A DNA stretch of 64,000 nt, from positions 50,609,521 through 50,673,520 of the forward strand of contig NC_079320.1 in NCBI RefSeq assembly GCF_029931775.1, given 5' to 3'. Each line of letters opens with the position of its first letter. The stretch's first letter is position 1. The translations under genes were made by a program, and so were the position numbers. This document shows, one piece after another, positions 25,701-40,700 of the stretch. The DNA comes from Euleptes europaea. Lineage: Eukaryota; Chordata; Lepidosauria; Squamata; Sphaerodactylidae. The notes beneath the pieces were generated by a model. That model did no database searches and was not told the origin of the DNA. It saw only the letters and a list, made by a program, of their open reading frames with translations.

Positions 25701-28700
25701 GCTCCAAATCTGCATGGAATCCTTCACCAATTATAAAAGGAAATGAGAGCAACTTAAGAATTAAAACCTCCTTTTGGAATGTTTTATTTTTATTTTGGCT
25801 TCAGTGACAGGTTAACAGGAGGGTTTGGACCTCCTAATTTAAGGGCCCATTATATGGCCCTTTTAATTGCACAAGCAAGATACTGGCAAGAGACCTCTCC
25901 AGACTCTGTTTATCTTGCAATGGCAGAAATAGAAACAGCTTTACTTTATCCTCTCTCTGACTGGGAGGCATTTGGCTAACACCTTCTGGGTAACCCAAAT
26001 GCCCACATTTCTGGTAACCAGAAGAATCCAGAAAGAAATTAGGTTAGCCCAAACATTTGACCCATATAAATGTATGTACAATTGACACAGTGGGGCAACC
26101 CTAATATTAAAATTGCAGGCAAATGTTTTATATGGCTGACATGGGCTGAATCTAGTATCATTTCATTAACACAGCTATTAAACAATAACGAGGTTATTGA
26201 ACCTCTTAGACTTACTACTGGAATATGAACCCCCCCCCCCAAAGTCAGTGGCATATCTTCATACTAAATTTGGTCAGATGCACTGGTAGCTTTGGGCCTT
26301 CCTGACATATTACCTTTTTGATTTTGATACCTATGTTAATTGGCACGTCAATTTCTAACCAAAATGGCATGATAGACAAGTTCATTTTACACTTTAATGT
26401 GTACTGGATGTTAATCCACTTACTGCAGTGTTAAGGTACTTCCTGGAACCTCATGAGGTGACAAAGGTTCTGGATCTTAGGAGCCTTTTTTACATAGTTA
26501 AATGAATAATTCTTCGAAAGTGGAACACAATTGCTATGCCACATAGTAAAGTATGGCTTGCAGTCAAAGAGAGAGTTGCCCGTAATAGATAAGAAACCAA
26601 TATGAAATATTATAACATTTGGTCTGGATTTGGGGGTTTATTTGGATATTTGTGTGTGTATATTTGGTTGTATATGGTACAGGATGAGCTGGTGGCTTCG
26701 GGGCCAAGCAGGATTTTTTGAGGGGACTTTCTCTAATTGACTGTAATTGCCTGCTTCACACTGCATCCAGGAGTTTAAACTGGCTAGAGTATCTGGTTGG
26801 AGTATACTGATAAAGTCCTAACTGAGAAGGTGTGTATTGAAAGCTGACAGGAGTACTGGCCAAGGTAGACTTAATCCAGATTTTGATAGGCCACTTTCTG
26901 GCAGCAGTTCACACCAGCGTTATGGTTGTTTATTTAAATAATAAATAAAAATGTTTCCTTGATTACTTTTTAAAGATAAAAAGTGAGATGGGCCAAGAAA
27001 ACTTAGCGAGTACCTCGGGGCACCTGTTGATATTGGCTTTATGGTCCGGGTGACATGAAGAAGGCACTCTCTGGATGCTGGCAGCATTTGCCTGGACCTT
27101 AGGTGCTGTATGGCAAGGAAGGAGGCTGGTGAGGCACAGCACCTTGCAGTGTAATTCTGTGTAGGAAATACATAAAGGTGCCAAGAATAATGTTGTCCTT
27201 GCAACTCTTGTTTCGTAAATAATGTTGGTCTTTCTGATGATAAAGAATAGAAGCTCCCCAGATCTGTTTTCAGTCAGGAGAACAGTGCTGGGGAAGGGTT
27301 CTAAGCTCCCTCTGCTTATGGTCCCAATCCAAGTCAGGCCAACACTCCCCTGTGAAGGATGGAACTCCACATGAGCACATATGAACACATGAAGCTGCCT
27401 TCTACTGAATCCAACCCTTGGTCCACCAAAGTTAGTATTGTGTACTCAGACGGGCAGTGGCTCTCCAGGGTCTAAGGTCTTTCACATCACCTACTTGCCT
27501 AGTCCCTTGAACTGGAGATGCCGGGGATTGAACCTGGGTCCTTCTGCATGCCAAGCAGATGCTCTACCACTGAGACACAGCCCCTTCCATAATCTCCAGA
27601 ACATGTCTCTTGAACTGACCAAGAGACATCTCTGGGAGAGAAATGTAGTGTATACTTAGGGTGTGTGTGCAGTTTGTCCCAGTTTCTCCCCTCATTTGCA
27701 GCTTCCCTCGCTCATTGCTTTTTGTTCGTCAGGATCCCTCAGTCACACCTTTTTGGGGGAGGGGTTGCAGAGGGCTGCTGTGAGAAAGAGGCTTGGAATT
27801 TGTAGGATCTGCCTTGTTACCCGTGAAATAAATGTGACCAAAGTGTGTAAGTGGGTATTTTAGCCCAACTAAGAAGATTACAGTGGTTTTACACTTGCTC
27901 AGACATCGTGATTGATGTGTAAAACAACTCCAACTGCAGGTCGATGCCTTAGATAGGCAGTGGCTGACCTGTAAATATAGCATCTTTCTAAATATGCTTT
28001 AATCCCACGAAGAAGTCTTTTAAACATGAAGCACTTCAACAAATCAGCCACTAATTCTGCTTTTGAGATGTAGCTACTGTTGCTATGCGGTTATCCTTGT
28101 TACTATGGGGTATTTTTGTTCTTGAAAGTGTAATTTAAATAGAAAGTCGAGCAGATGAGGTGTCTGAGTCTTCTTTCCTGACATTGTCTATTTGACCTTA
28201 TGCCTGCTTACTAATTGAATCTATGGGACTTGCAATTAAGACAGTATGCTAACAGCAGTGAAATAAAGCTGTATTGATTCTGTATTTATAAGGTCTGGGA
28301 TGGGAAAATCTTATGGCCGCCTTGTCACCAATTAATACTCTTCTTTTTTTTTTTAAGTACATTTTTTGGTGAACAAGTTATTTTTATATTCTACCTTTTT
28401 GGGAATGGTTTTGAAGTAAGCCATTTTCTTGTGACACCTTCATGACTACTTCTTTAGAAAATACCATTCCATGCAGCAGTACCAGTTACAGGGGGTAGAC
28501 TAGGTCCTAGGAGATCCAACTTTGAATCCGCATTCTGCCGCAGAAGTTTGTTGGGTTATTGGGTTGGCCAGTCACTCTTAACTTACCTCAAAGGATTGTT
28601 GGGCTGATAATATGGAGGAGGGGACAATGATGTAAGCTGTTTTTGGGTCCCCAATGGAGAGAAAAACAGGGTATCAGACTAATGTTTTGATATGTCAGGA

Positions 28701-31700
28701 AAGGCAACAAACAAAGCAGGTTGTAAAGCAGCCTCACTGGGGAAGAGATATGGCTTAATGGTGTGGCATCTTCTTTATATGCAAAAAGTTCCAGATTCAA
28801 TCTCCAGTTAAAAGGCTCAGGTGATATGAAAGAACTGAAACCCTAGAGAGTTACTGCCAGTCAGAGTAGATAATGACCAAGCTAGATCATAAGAACATAA
28901 GAAAGGCCCTGCTGGATCAGACCAAGGCCCATCAAGTCCAGCAGTCTGTTCACACAGTGGCCAGCCAGGTGCCTCTAGGAAGCCACAAACAAGACAACTG
29001 CTGCAGCACTATCCTGCCCGTGTTCCAATGCACCCAAAATAGGCATGCTCCTCTGATACTAGAGGGAATAGGTATGCAGTATGACCAGCCTCCATTCCAA
29101 CTAATAGCCATGAATACCCCTTTCCTCTATGAACATGTCCACTCCCCTCTTAAAGCCCTCCAAGCTGGCAGCCATCACCACATCCTGGGGCAGGGAGTCC
29201 CACAATTTAACTATGCGTTGTGTGAAAAAATACTTCCTTTTATCTGTTTTGAATCTCTCACCCTCCAGCTTTAGCAGATGACCCCGTGTTCTAGTATTAT
29301 GGGAGAGGGAGAAAAACTTCTCCCTGTCCACTCTCTCCAAACCATGCATAATTTGATAGACCTCTATCATGTCTCCCCTCATCTGCCTTCTTTCCAAGCT
29401 AAACAGCCCTAAGCGTATTAACCACTCCCCATAGGACAGTTGCTCTAGTCCCCTAATGTTTAATCTGAGGCAGTGTTATAGCAGTGCACATGAATGATAG
29501 GTCTTGGATGGTGGTCCTTGTTCTTATTTGTATCACAGGTCCAGAGGAAATGGTTGCTAGGTCGAAATTCTTTTTTCTTTTCTTTTTAAAAATATTTTCA
29601 GGTCGAAATTCAGAGAGAGTCGTGAACGAAGGAATTTTATTGAAGTGATTATTAACTTGCCTGTCTCTTGTAACAGACTCAACGTGACTTCCAATGAAAA
29701 TAACATACTAAATACACATCAGTTAAAAAAAAAAAATCACAGCTGCTGCAAATGCTGATATATTCTTCAGAAGTCTATCCACTGCAAACAGTCCTCTTAA
29801 AGTTCAGCCTTAGTTTCCCAGACTAACAAGGTGACTTCCTGACACACTGAGGAAGACTGTTCTATCATAAAGGAGCAACCTCTGAGCAGACGGAGTGTGA
29901 ATTAACCTATGAACAGGAAGGGGTGGTCTTTGTTAGATAAAGGGATTTGCCACATGCGTACCTTCTTGCAGCAGGATCATCTTCCCCAGCTCATGAAGTG
30001 TTCTTTTTTTGCCTCCAGGATCCCCTTTTCTTACTGGGGAATGAAACCTCAGGGAACTGTTCAAGCATGTTTACCCCCTGGTGAATATCTGTATTTGCCA
30101 TTTGCAGTGATGCTTAGAATCTGAAGAGGCACATTTGTGTTCTGTGCCCCAAAATTCTTGGCTTGATTGAATTTTATTTGTGGTCAAAGTCCAATAAATA
30201 CACACTATATGTGGCAATCACACAGCATTTCAGATAAAATACGATATAAAATTGATCAAAATTTAAAAAAGATTAGTGCACAATAATTTAACAATTATCT
30301 CTTTCCTATGAACAGAGCAGCCATCAAGTTTCTCCACTTTTGAAATCCAGTAGTTAAGGCTGAAACTTTGTCTGTGTCTTTGCTTTTTAATTTACTGCGT
30401 ACTTTAATTTCCACAACACAAAATTTGGCAACCTGTCTTGTGGTCAAAGGGTTTTCGTCCGCCAGTAATTTTTTCAAGTTTATATTTGTTCGAATAGCCA
30501 GATAGGTTTTCCAATAGTGGGGATAACATGGCGAGTCGGAGCTGATTATAAATAGGACATTTAAAGAAAATATGCTCCTTAGTCTCCCCGCAGTCTTGGC
30601 TGCTGCAGATTGGTTTTGTTTTGTTTTTTAATGAATTGTTGCAGCTTTCACCAGAAACTAAAAAGAATTGTGTCTGTTATATTTCTGGAAACAAATCTTC
30701 TGGAGACTACTTTCTAGGTGTTTGTGAGCCTTTCCCCCTCATAGTCATATAGATACCACCCTGTTTCTTAGTCTGAATAACCACTGTCACATAATTAACA
30801 GTTGAATACAGTACTTTTTAGGCTTTTGTTTGCTTTGAAAGCAGGATCCAAGGGGAGTAGGGAGTACTAAATGATTAATACCTTGTAAGGCTTCTGGCTA
30901 AATAAGGTTAACCTCAAGGTGGAACCTGGAGTTCTCCTGGGGCGAAAACGCATGGTCGCTTTATCCTCCTTTAATCCCTGTTTTAGCCAGGATCAAACGC
31001 ACATTAGGCAAAACGCATGCATTCGATCCAGGCTGAATCCTGGCTGAAACAGGGATTAAAGGAGGATAAAGTGACCATGCATTTTCGCCCCTGGAGTTAC
31101 AACTGATCTCCAGACTACAGGGATCAGTTCCCCTGGAGAAAATGTCAGCTTCAGAGCGCAGACTCTACGGTATCACATCGCTGCCGAGCTCCCTCCTTTC
31201 TCCACCCTACCAAGTCAGTGCCTCCAAATCGCTAGGAATTTTCCTAGCTGTAATTGTATTTATTTTAAAGACTTTCCTCCCCTCAGAAATAATATTCTTG
31301 AGAAGTTTTGTCAGTACCTAAAACTTCAGCAAAACCCGTCTTTTAAAGGTGATGAGAGCTTTCCATTTTTGGTACCTTAGCATACAAAAAATAATGCTAA
31401 CGCATTAGACTCCTTATGCAGGACTAGGCAGCTCAAGGTTGATCTGAGGATCATCATGTGAAATGCTGTGCATGTCCTTCCTCCTCATCACCAGTACAGT
31501 GGCATTTCCTGGCTCTAGCCTCCGCCACCACCTTTCTTCCCTGGCTTATGGTCCCCTTATTTCAGGACCCAGCCTCTGCTCACCTGGCGCCTGTGAGAGG
31601 TTGAGTTTGGGCCCAGGATGATCACTCCAGGTTCGTTATCCAGAGTAATAATTTTGGTTCCGTCTTTTTACTGACAAAAGAATATGTATCAAACTGTTAA

Positions 31701-34700
31701 CAGGATCTCCTAGGCAACCAGCTGAAATTCTAAAGAAGCAGTTGATCACAACACAGGCTTTTCAGAAGCCTTACTTTTTCCTGATTGGTAATTGTTTGGA
31801 GCCTGAAAGAACATACTAGCAGTATGTGTGGGGTAGATTGCAGGTTGCAGCTGCAGGTTGTGGGAGCCCTGGGATGACAGAGCCTCAGGGCTCCTGCCCA
31901 CCTATGCACACTTGCTCATGAGCCCTCCCACCACCTGCACACCACTCTGACCCTGGCAGCATGTGCAGCCAGAAGAAGGGGGACAGTGCAGTGGGCCCCA
32001 CCAGAAGCCTTGGGCCTTGGCCCCACTTCAGGGTATGCTGAATTATACGGACTAGGGGGAAGAGTTGGGTGAGGTGCATTGAAAAGGGGAATTTGCCAAG
32101 CACCTGGACTGAAATCGTTTGAACTAGTATCAGGGAGATCAGTGGAAACAATATTATGGGGTAGGTATGTTCCCTTAAGCAACCCTTACTTATTTACGAC
32201 ATTAACAGTACACCTGTCTCACTTGGACTCAAGGCGGATTATGCAGAATGAGTCAATACAGTCAACAGACGGGACATTCAATAAACTATTCAATAGGATT
32301 AGGGTTGTAGAACCAACCAGAAGTCTAAAAACAGAACTGAAGCAAAGCATAAGTATTAACGTGACACATTAAATGATGCAAAATTCCATAGTAGGATCCT
32401 AGTTTCAACAAGCTATACACAGTCCTTATAATTTTTCTAAGTACCTTTGTGAATCATTTAGATAAGGGATTCTCAACCTGTACCTTAAATTGTGTTTGGT
32501 AACTGATGGGCAGCCAGTGAAGTGCCTGCAGGATGGGAATAATATGCTTGCTCCATCTAGTTCCCGATAGTAGCCGAGCTGCAGCATTTTGCATCAGCTG
32601 GAATTTCTGTATTGATTTTGAGGGGAGACTAATGTACAGGGCATTGGAGTAGTCTAGTGTTGATGTTACTATGGCATGGATCCAAGTGGCCAGCTATATC
32701 AAGATAAGGGGCCATCGTTCGGGCTAGGCTGAGCTGAAAGAAATCCTTTTTTAGCACCTGCATTAACTTGCTTCTCCAGTAATAAAGTTGGGTCCAGTAT
32801 AACCCCAAGGCTCTTAACTGAGTCAGTGGGGGTCAGCTGAACTCCATCAAAAGTGGGGAGCACAATGTCCTTCAAGATCTCTGCCTTACCAATCAGCATT
32901 ACCTTTGTCTTTTCAGGGTTTAGTTTCAATTTGTTCACTCTTAGCCAATTTACCACAGCAGCCAGGCAGTTATTCAGGGCCTATGCCTTATCACCAGGGG
33001 ATTTGGATAAAGATGTATAGAGCTGGATTTCATTTGCAAAGAAATGACATCCAGCCCCAAAGCTACAAATGATTTGACCTAAGGGCTTTACATAAACATT
33101 GAAAAGCATGGGGGATAGGATTGAAATCGGACCCCCTTAATTGTTTGGGATCAACTTTCCTTGTTCCTGCTCTGTTGATATAATCTGTTTTACTTTCTGC
33201 CTCAGTCCTTATTTCTCACTATTGCTAAGGCTTTAAAGGCCTTTGAATGCAACCTCTTGAAATCCTCTTCTTTACTCTTTCATCTTTCCTATACTGATTT
33301 TCTTCTCTGTTATACTTACACATAATACTCTATATTGTGCAAAAGGATAATCAAACCTGTTGTTCCATACCAAACAAAATCTATTTTGTAAGCAGAGTTC
33401 CTTTATTTAGAATATTTATATGTCACTTTTTCCCTGGAACACAGAACTCAAAGTAACTTCCAAATTTTAAAGTTGTAAACAATATTTATAATCACTCAAA
33501 ATCCAAGTACATCAAGACAGCAATTCTTCCTGCACCTATTTTTGTGAAACTCAGCTTGGCGCCCAGTCCTGAAAAGCTTGTTTCAACAATTGCAAACAAT
33601 CTCTAGAGCAGCAATTGATTTTGGGAGGATCAGGCAATGCGATTGCACCGAAACAAGCTACTGAGACAAAAATTGGAAAAGGTGGTGCTCTGCAGGCCAA
33701 GGTCACATATTATAGGAAGTGCTTCATATACATGAAATGTTAGTTTTAGCAAGTAGCTGTGCGCACTGGGAGAAAAAGAACTGTATTTAATGAACTGATA
33801 CAAGATCTCTGTTGCTCCTGCTTATACTATTTATATTATATAAAGACAGGGTTTTTTTCTCCCCCCTCCAAACAGAACAGCACTTTACTGAGGTGGTACT
33901 TTGTGAAGAATTTCTGAATCTCGGCGTAGAACAAGTGTGCAGCTTAATATCAAGTGACAAACTCACAATTGCATCAGAAGAAAAGGTAATCTCCCTCCCC
34001 GCCCCCAAAACTGGAAGCCATTTTGAGGGGAGACCAATGGACAGGGCATTGGAGATTCCTTAGGGATTCCTTAAATCTGTTCAGTTCTAAATTAGCTATC
34101 CAGTTACACAATTTTCATAAATGTGATTGATCATACAGAGGAAAGCTACACCTGCTACAAACAACAAACACTTTGTTCAGTGATTATGCAGAGAACTATA
34201 CAAACTTTTAGGCTCCCATAAGGCAGGATCATATGACATCGAATGTGGGCCGCAATGTAGGTTTAAAAAAATATGTGCTGGGCTTGGGCATATGGAGAAA
34301 CCGTTGTAATTTGTTTTTGCCACATGTCCAATTTCTGTGTGGGGCAGCTCTGTGTTTTTGTTTTGTTTTTAACAAAGAATAGCAATGCAGTCCAACGTTT
34401 GGAAGTCTTGGCAGCATTTTGGTGCCGTCAGCCCACAGCTCAACCTGCTTTCAGAGTTGCGTGACTCCGTGCTCTACTTTTAATCAAATTCTCAGCACTT
34501 CCCTTCTTACCCCACATGCACACTGAGCTTCATTTTTGGGAAGCATCCACTAGACTGCCGATATGTTTAAGATAGGAGTCTGTTTATCTAGCTATTCAGT
34601 TATGGGGGTGACTCCATCGCATGTTGTGGAACACTAATAGGCACCTCAGATAATAAAGGCTACTGGGCAAATAAGCTTAGCATAGCCATTAGTTTTCTGG

Positions 34701-37700
34701 AGGGTAGATACAGAGGTGATACTTATCTCTTGCATTTCAGAAATTGCACTGCTATTTTTTGACCAACAAATCCCTTGGCTGAGTTGATAATGTCAACCAG
34801 ATTTTGCATTACAACACTCTTTAAAAGCGGCTCATGATTAATTTATAGATGTAAGAAAACAACTAGCCTAAGAAGAAAGTTCTATCTTCTGCGAAAAACC
34901 CATGAGTGCTATGACATTTAAACTCAATATGAACAAACAGGGTTTTTAATGTTTGAGATTTTAGGTTAGTGTCTGTGCTGTCTTTTATTAGGGCTTTCAG
35001 CTAAAGGTAATTGAGTTGATCAGAAGTCTGTCTTTTGAGTGATTGATTCCATGCATTTGTAGATTACCAAATGATTAACAAACATACCTTTTTGGGTATA
35101 TTAAGCAAAAGCAATCACTGTTAGAATAAAGGGATAAGACAGCTTTTCATGTTTTCCTTTCTGCTTATTGCAGTAAGACATTGGAGCCAAAATATTGCTG
35201 CATTAAAAAAAAAAGATGCCATGGCACATGAATTAATAATTTAGGCTTTAGTTGATCGGTTGGTAAAACTTACCAGAGTTATGCAACCCCTAGATTTTAC
35301 TTGAAATTTTGCACCTAGGATCGCTTGGGCTACGTCTTAAAGGTGTTGCTCCAGAAAATAACTTCAAGATCTCTGCAGAATCCACAGTATTATGCAAGTA
35401 TCTCAAGGCTAAGTGTTTCAGTTTAGTGCCTGAATCATACTTCACAAGAGTAGACCTTTTATCTTTATTGTTCGACTGACAGGTTGTGAAAGCTTTAATT
35501 GAAGTTGTTAGAGTGATTTTCTGACACTTCTGCTTACGCTGAGAGTATGACACTTGACATTCTACCTTCCTAACTGGGGAGCACACTGATTCATTTTCAG
35601 AAAATGGAGGCAGACTCCCTTGATCCAGCAATCCCTACAGGTAGCGCTGGGAGCTAGATGATGCTTTGAACACTGGGTGTTGTTGTTATTTTTTGCACAA
35701 TACCATACAGAAGAGCTTTGAAGAAGCTGTTGTTTCATCTGCCTCCAAGCTTCCTCTTGCATAAGGTTTTCAGGCTAGTGATGGCTGCTCTCTACAGAGC
35801 ATTTGGGACTTCTTGTTTAGAAAAAAAGAAAAGAAAAGGTATATAAAGGTAAAGGAATCAGTAATGGAATTCACTGCCAGCCGGCATAGGCATGACCATT
35901 AGAATAACTGGATGTAAAAGACCCATGGTGACTGAAAGGAACCTCTGCGAAGCAGTAAATCTCTGAATAGCAGTGCTAGACGCCATCATTGGGGGAGGCC
36001 CTGGTCTCTAAGTCCTGTTTGTTGGCCTTCAAGGGCAACTGTCTGGCTACTGTGTGAAACAGGATCGTGGACTAAATGGACCACTGGGATCCAGCAGGGC
36101 ACCTCAGGAGAACTTGTGGTTACTGAATGAAGTTTATTGGTATTTAACATGCAGAATAACAAAATCTGCTGCCACACAATGTAGTGACAGGCAGATTCTT
36201 CACCTCCTGGTGGCTTATGAGAAACTGGCAGTGGTGGGAAGAGAAGCCACTGCCAGAATGAGCACAGCGCGCATGACGAAAGCAGCTTATATGTTTGATC
36301 CTCTCTGAATCAAGGCTGAGTTCATTTAAAGGCTAAATGCTGCTTCTGAGGATAGGCTAATGTGTGGCAGCAGCGGTGGCTCCTTTCTCTCCTTCACAGC
36401 AAAGCGAGAGGGTAAAGACAGTTCAAGTGGGTTTTTTAGCTTCTGCTGTTACACTGGCCCTTGGAGGAAGTATGTGTCTCTCCATTCTAGATTTCAACAG
36501 TGGCAGAGTAAGACTTCAGCAGTAGCATTTAACAAATATGTAATGTGTTAAGTTGGTTTGGACAAGGCAATGTGCAAAACTCTCAGTGTATTTTCTGTTT
36601 TGGAAGGTATTTGAAGCAGTGATAGCTTGGGTCAACCACGACAAAGATGTGAGACAAGAGCTTATGGCACGCCTCATGGAACACGTCCGCCTACCATTGC
36701 TCTCCCGAGAGTATTTGGTTCAGGTAAGTAAAAAGTAAGCATTTCAAAGACTATGATTCTATAAGATAAAACTGAATTGTAGATAAGGGCTTTGTTAATT
36801 GATAGAATAAAAGTTGTGGTATTCTTTGCCTTTTTTCCTTATAAAGTTGTTTAATTTGGCAATTATTATAATCTAATATTTTTGGTCTTGTTTCTGCTTC
36901 TTTTGGTTACGTTGAAATTTTACAACATATTTAGTAGTGGAAAGGAGAAGGCTTTATTAGCTTGGAGGAGTAAATTCATCAATCTAACTTGCCAAAAAAT
37001 GACCATAATCAGAGATGGCCTATCTCAAGCAACGTTTGATAAAATAATATCTCTATCTACAACCATACTAGAAGTAGTAAGCTATGCTACTGGTATACAT
37101 ATTTTCCTTTAATATCTATGAAAAAATTTCTTTTGGTCTCTCCAAATATAGCTCATAGGTACATTTTAGAAGAGCGTCTTACTATCAGCTATGCAATAGC
37201 TTATTCTCTTGTTTATCCCCTTAAGTTTATTTGTCTGCATTTTTTGAGTAAGTTACCATGATGTCTTCCAAAAACATTCTGAAAAATGCCGCTGTGGGGA
37301 AAAATCATGCTGTGCTTAAGGGTACAGAAACAGATAGGTTAAATCAGTCTCTTCCTGTTGCCAGGATATTACTTCAGTGCCACCTCTGTGTAGCAGTTTT
37401 CCAGCATACCAGCTTCTGTCTTTTAGCATTGGTTTGTCTTAATTTGGATCTAATTATTTGGAAAACATAGGGCAACAAATTTGCATGCCAGTTGTTACTG
37501 GACCCAACATCAACACCTTCAGCTATGGCTAGAGCAGAATTAACTCTACCCTCAATAACAACCCTAGTTAATAAAGCAACCATTAATTACTGGCTGAAGA
37601 TCATCTTCTGTACATCTCCAGGCCTTTTGACCTTGGCATTTGAAGCGATGAAGAATAATTCATGGCGCAGTTCTGTGTTGAGATTGGTGGCTAGTCTTGG

Positions 37701-40700
37701 CTTCTCAGTAGAATATTTGAGGACCCTCGGATTCTATGCAGCCAAACTACTCATAAAACATAGGGCATTGCTTAGGGAAGAAGAACACTTGCAGACAAAC
37801 AGCTGCAGCGAGAATGGGTGCAGTGAAGAAGGAATTGGGTAAGATTGTCCCCTTCCATCAGTGGGACAGTGGTAGAGCTCAACCCAATTCTTCACTATTC
37901 TTGCTGAGCAAATCCAAAGGGTTAGTATTTTACAAGAGAGCTGACGTAAGACTTTAATGGTGCTGAAGTCTCCGACGACTTAGGTTAGTCAGTGCACATT
38001 TATTGTTATAAAATGCGCTAAGACTATATCAATATGTTTAATGCGCAGAGAGTTGAAGAGGAGGCGCTAGTTAAAAACAGCAGTGCATGTAAGGATTACC
38101 TTATTGAAGCAATGAAGTACCATTTGCTGCCACTTGAGCAAAGAGCTTTGATGAAGAGTACCCGGACCAGGCTGAGAACACCTGCCATTCTCCCAAAAGT
38201 AAGGCTCCTGTCAGTTAACTTGTGTATTGCCCTTTTGTGTTCCATTCTCTGTGGAAATAAAGATTAATGGATGAATTGGTTCACATGGCCTTTTAAATAA
38301 AATGTTTTGCCAGGGCATTTATTTCAGAATAATTAAAAATGATGCCATAAAACTTTACTGGATGGGTAAATTGCCCTACGATTCCATCACAAACCAGTCT
38401 GTTCCATCTTAGCATGTTTAAATGAATTAAGACCTATAATGGCACTTGAACTCCTTGTAACTATTTTTTGGCTTATACCTGTTGCCTAGGAAAACTATTG
38501 AAGGTTGGTAAAGCCATACAAGTTACATACAATATTATTCAAATGCCAGACTAGCTTTCTCACCAGGTATGCCCTAAAAAAGAGAGATCATCTTACATTC
38601 ACATACAAGTTACAGTCATGTGCGATAATGCTTTTTTTTTGTCTGTGTAACATTTTTAAAGGCTTGTCTTACCTTTAGTGTTGTGTTCCTTTTGAGTAAA
38701 TATGGTACATGATGTACATAATGTTCAAAGTGTCTTCTCCATACGTGGTAACATACATAAACGGAAGTGGTCTTTCCTTGGTTCTTCGTCAGTTACTGTG
38801 AGCTCTGTTTCTGGAACCCATTCTCCAGAAAAAGCAGTATGCCTTAAAAAAATGGTGAGAGGGAAAGAGGATTGTAGGCAGTTAAGAAGGATGGTCTTGG
38901 GGAACCTTTGCTCTGCTATGGTTACAGCATATTCGTGCCTGCAGCTGGGTGCAGTTGGCCATCCTATGCTACTTACCAGTGTTCATTTTAGAGGGGTTGT
39001 TGCTACAAGATGGGTAATGATGGATACTTTGGTGACCTTTCCAGTATGTTGACTTGTGAGTTCCCTACTCATGTAAAGGCAGATAACTCTTTAGTTACTT
39101 CCATTCATGTGAATAATAATGAGATTTCTTATTGGGTTTTGGCTCCTTGGAAGCTGATGATGGTGGTTGGAGGACAGGCGCCAAAGGCCATCCGCAGCGT
39201 GGAGTGTTATGATTTTAAAGAAGAACGTTGGCATCAAGTTGCTGAGCTACCTTCCAGAAGATGCAGAGCAGGTACTTATATCTACTCTGTTAATGATTCA
39301 TTGATTACTTTGATATTTGATACTTTGGTATTTTAATCCATACTGACAGCTTCCCGTTAAGGGTAGTTGAAAATTCATAATGTGTGAATGAAAGTGCATT
39401 TACCATTAGGCTTTTCATGTGTGATTTGCAGGCATGGGAAATAGATGGTGAAATAGAATGTTCTTCACTTTCAGGAGTGGTCTATATGGGTGGCCTGGTC
39501 TTTGCTGTTGGTGGTTTCAATGGCTCCTTGAGAGTTCGCACAGTGGATTCATACGATCCAGTGAAGGACCAATGGACAAGTGTTGCTAATATGCAAGACA
39601 GAAGAAGCACTTTAGGAGCTGCTGTATTAAATGGGCTTCTGTATGCTGTGGGAGGATTTGACGGGAGTACAGGTGTGCTATCTTTCAGTAATGCTGTACT
39701 GGCTTTTGTGGGAGTCTTTTATTTTTTATTTATTTATTTTTTTCAAATTTATAACCCGCCCTCATCCCCAGCAAGCTAGGCTCTTTGTTGTTAACAGTTG
39801 TAGCAGCTTACGATCAAAAACATTGAAGAGTTCTTTTATTTTTTCAGAAAGGTTTTTTTTTTGGGGGGTGTCATCTATGAGCATTTATTCCTCTTGTTTA
39901 AATCCAGACCATAGAAGATCCTACAGCATTTGAATGACTCTTCTTTCTGTGCTCTTTTTTCCCTCTCCCGATTTTCAACAAAACAAGAATAGTACTCCAC
40001 GACTGCATATAAAAATATTCTGAGTGGGTTTTCCTATACATGTACGCAAGCAATATTTCAGCTGAGTAAGACCAGTAATCTAACGTTCTGTTCATCACTG
40101 CTAGCTAAATACATGCTTGATTTCATGAATGAGAAAGAGCCCATGTGTATAGTTCACAGTTCTCTCAGTTGCACAGAGGTAATTGTGCCTGATCTTCCTG
40201 CTTCTTTTCTTCAGCCCCCCCTCCCCCATTACTGTAGTGCATTTTGCATGAGGGCCCCTTTGCCCTTATCAGAGGATTATTTGGGGGATTCAGGGAGCTG
40301 CTAGGGAAGATATGTCGTAATGGGCTCTTTCTACATGCCCTTCCTTAGGATCCAGCCCCTTCTTCCTTGTTGAATTGTCCCTGTTAGTCAGGTGTTTTAC
40401 ACCACAGGTCCAGTGTGTACTTACTATGTGAGGATAAAAGCCATCCAAAGTGACTAACAGGCCAACAAAGTGACTAACAGGACAATCCTAAACTCCACCA
40501 TAAAAGGTCTTTTAAGTTCCTATTGATAGTTTTTGGGAATCCTGAACTGTAAGCAGTTTCAGGAGGGGAGGCATGTTGGTCTGCAGTAGAACAGCTAGAT
40601 TCCAGTCCAGTAGCACCTTAGAGACCAACAAGATTTTCTTTTTTTTGGGGGGGGGGGGTATAAGCTGTCGAGAGTCAAAGCTCCCTTTGCCAAATAGAGA

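Larger units (their letters stand above)
23089..33875 (+). other. KLHL2: KLHL2 intron 5 (GC-AG)
   Basis: A 10.8-kb intron with a GC donor. Recognised contents: an (AT)n tract (23806-23834), L1-like fragment (25770-26340), SINEs (27381-27588, 28735-28885), LINE 3' ends (28889-29460, 30150-30640), a palindromic MITE (30939-31091) and an L2-like LINE (32450-33150). The stretches 23840-25500, 26700-27380, 29470-30140 and 31200-32440 show nothing I can name. Confidence 0.65.

Noticed and set aside
35290-35762. Possible processed pseudogene on the minus strand (frames reading [20 protein letters not shown] and [16 protein letters not shown]).
   Set aside because: The two frames overlap plausibly, but I recognise no protein, see no poly(A) remnant and cannot define ends. 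It is left unassigned.
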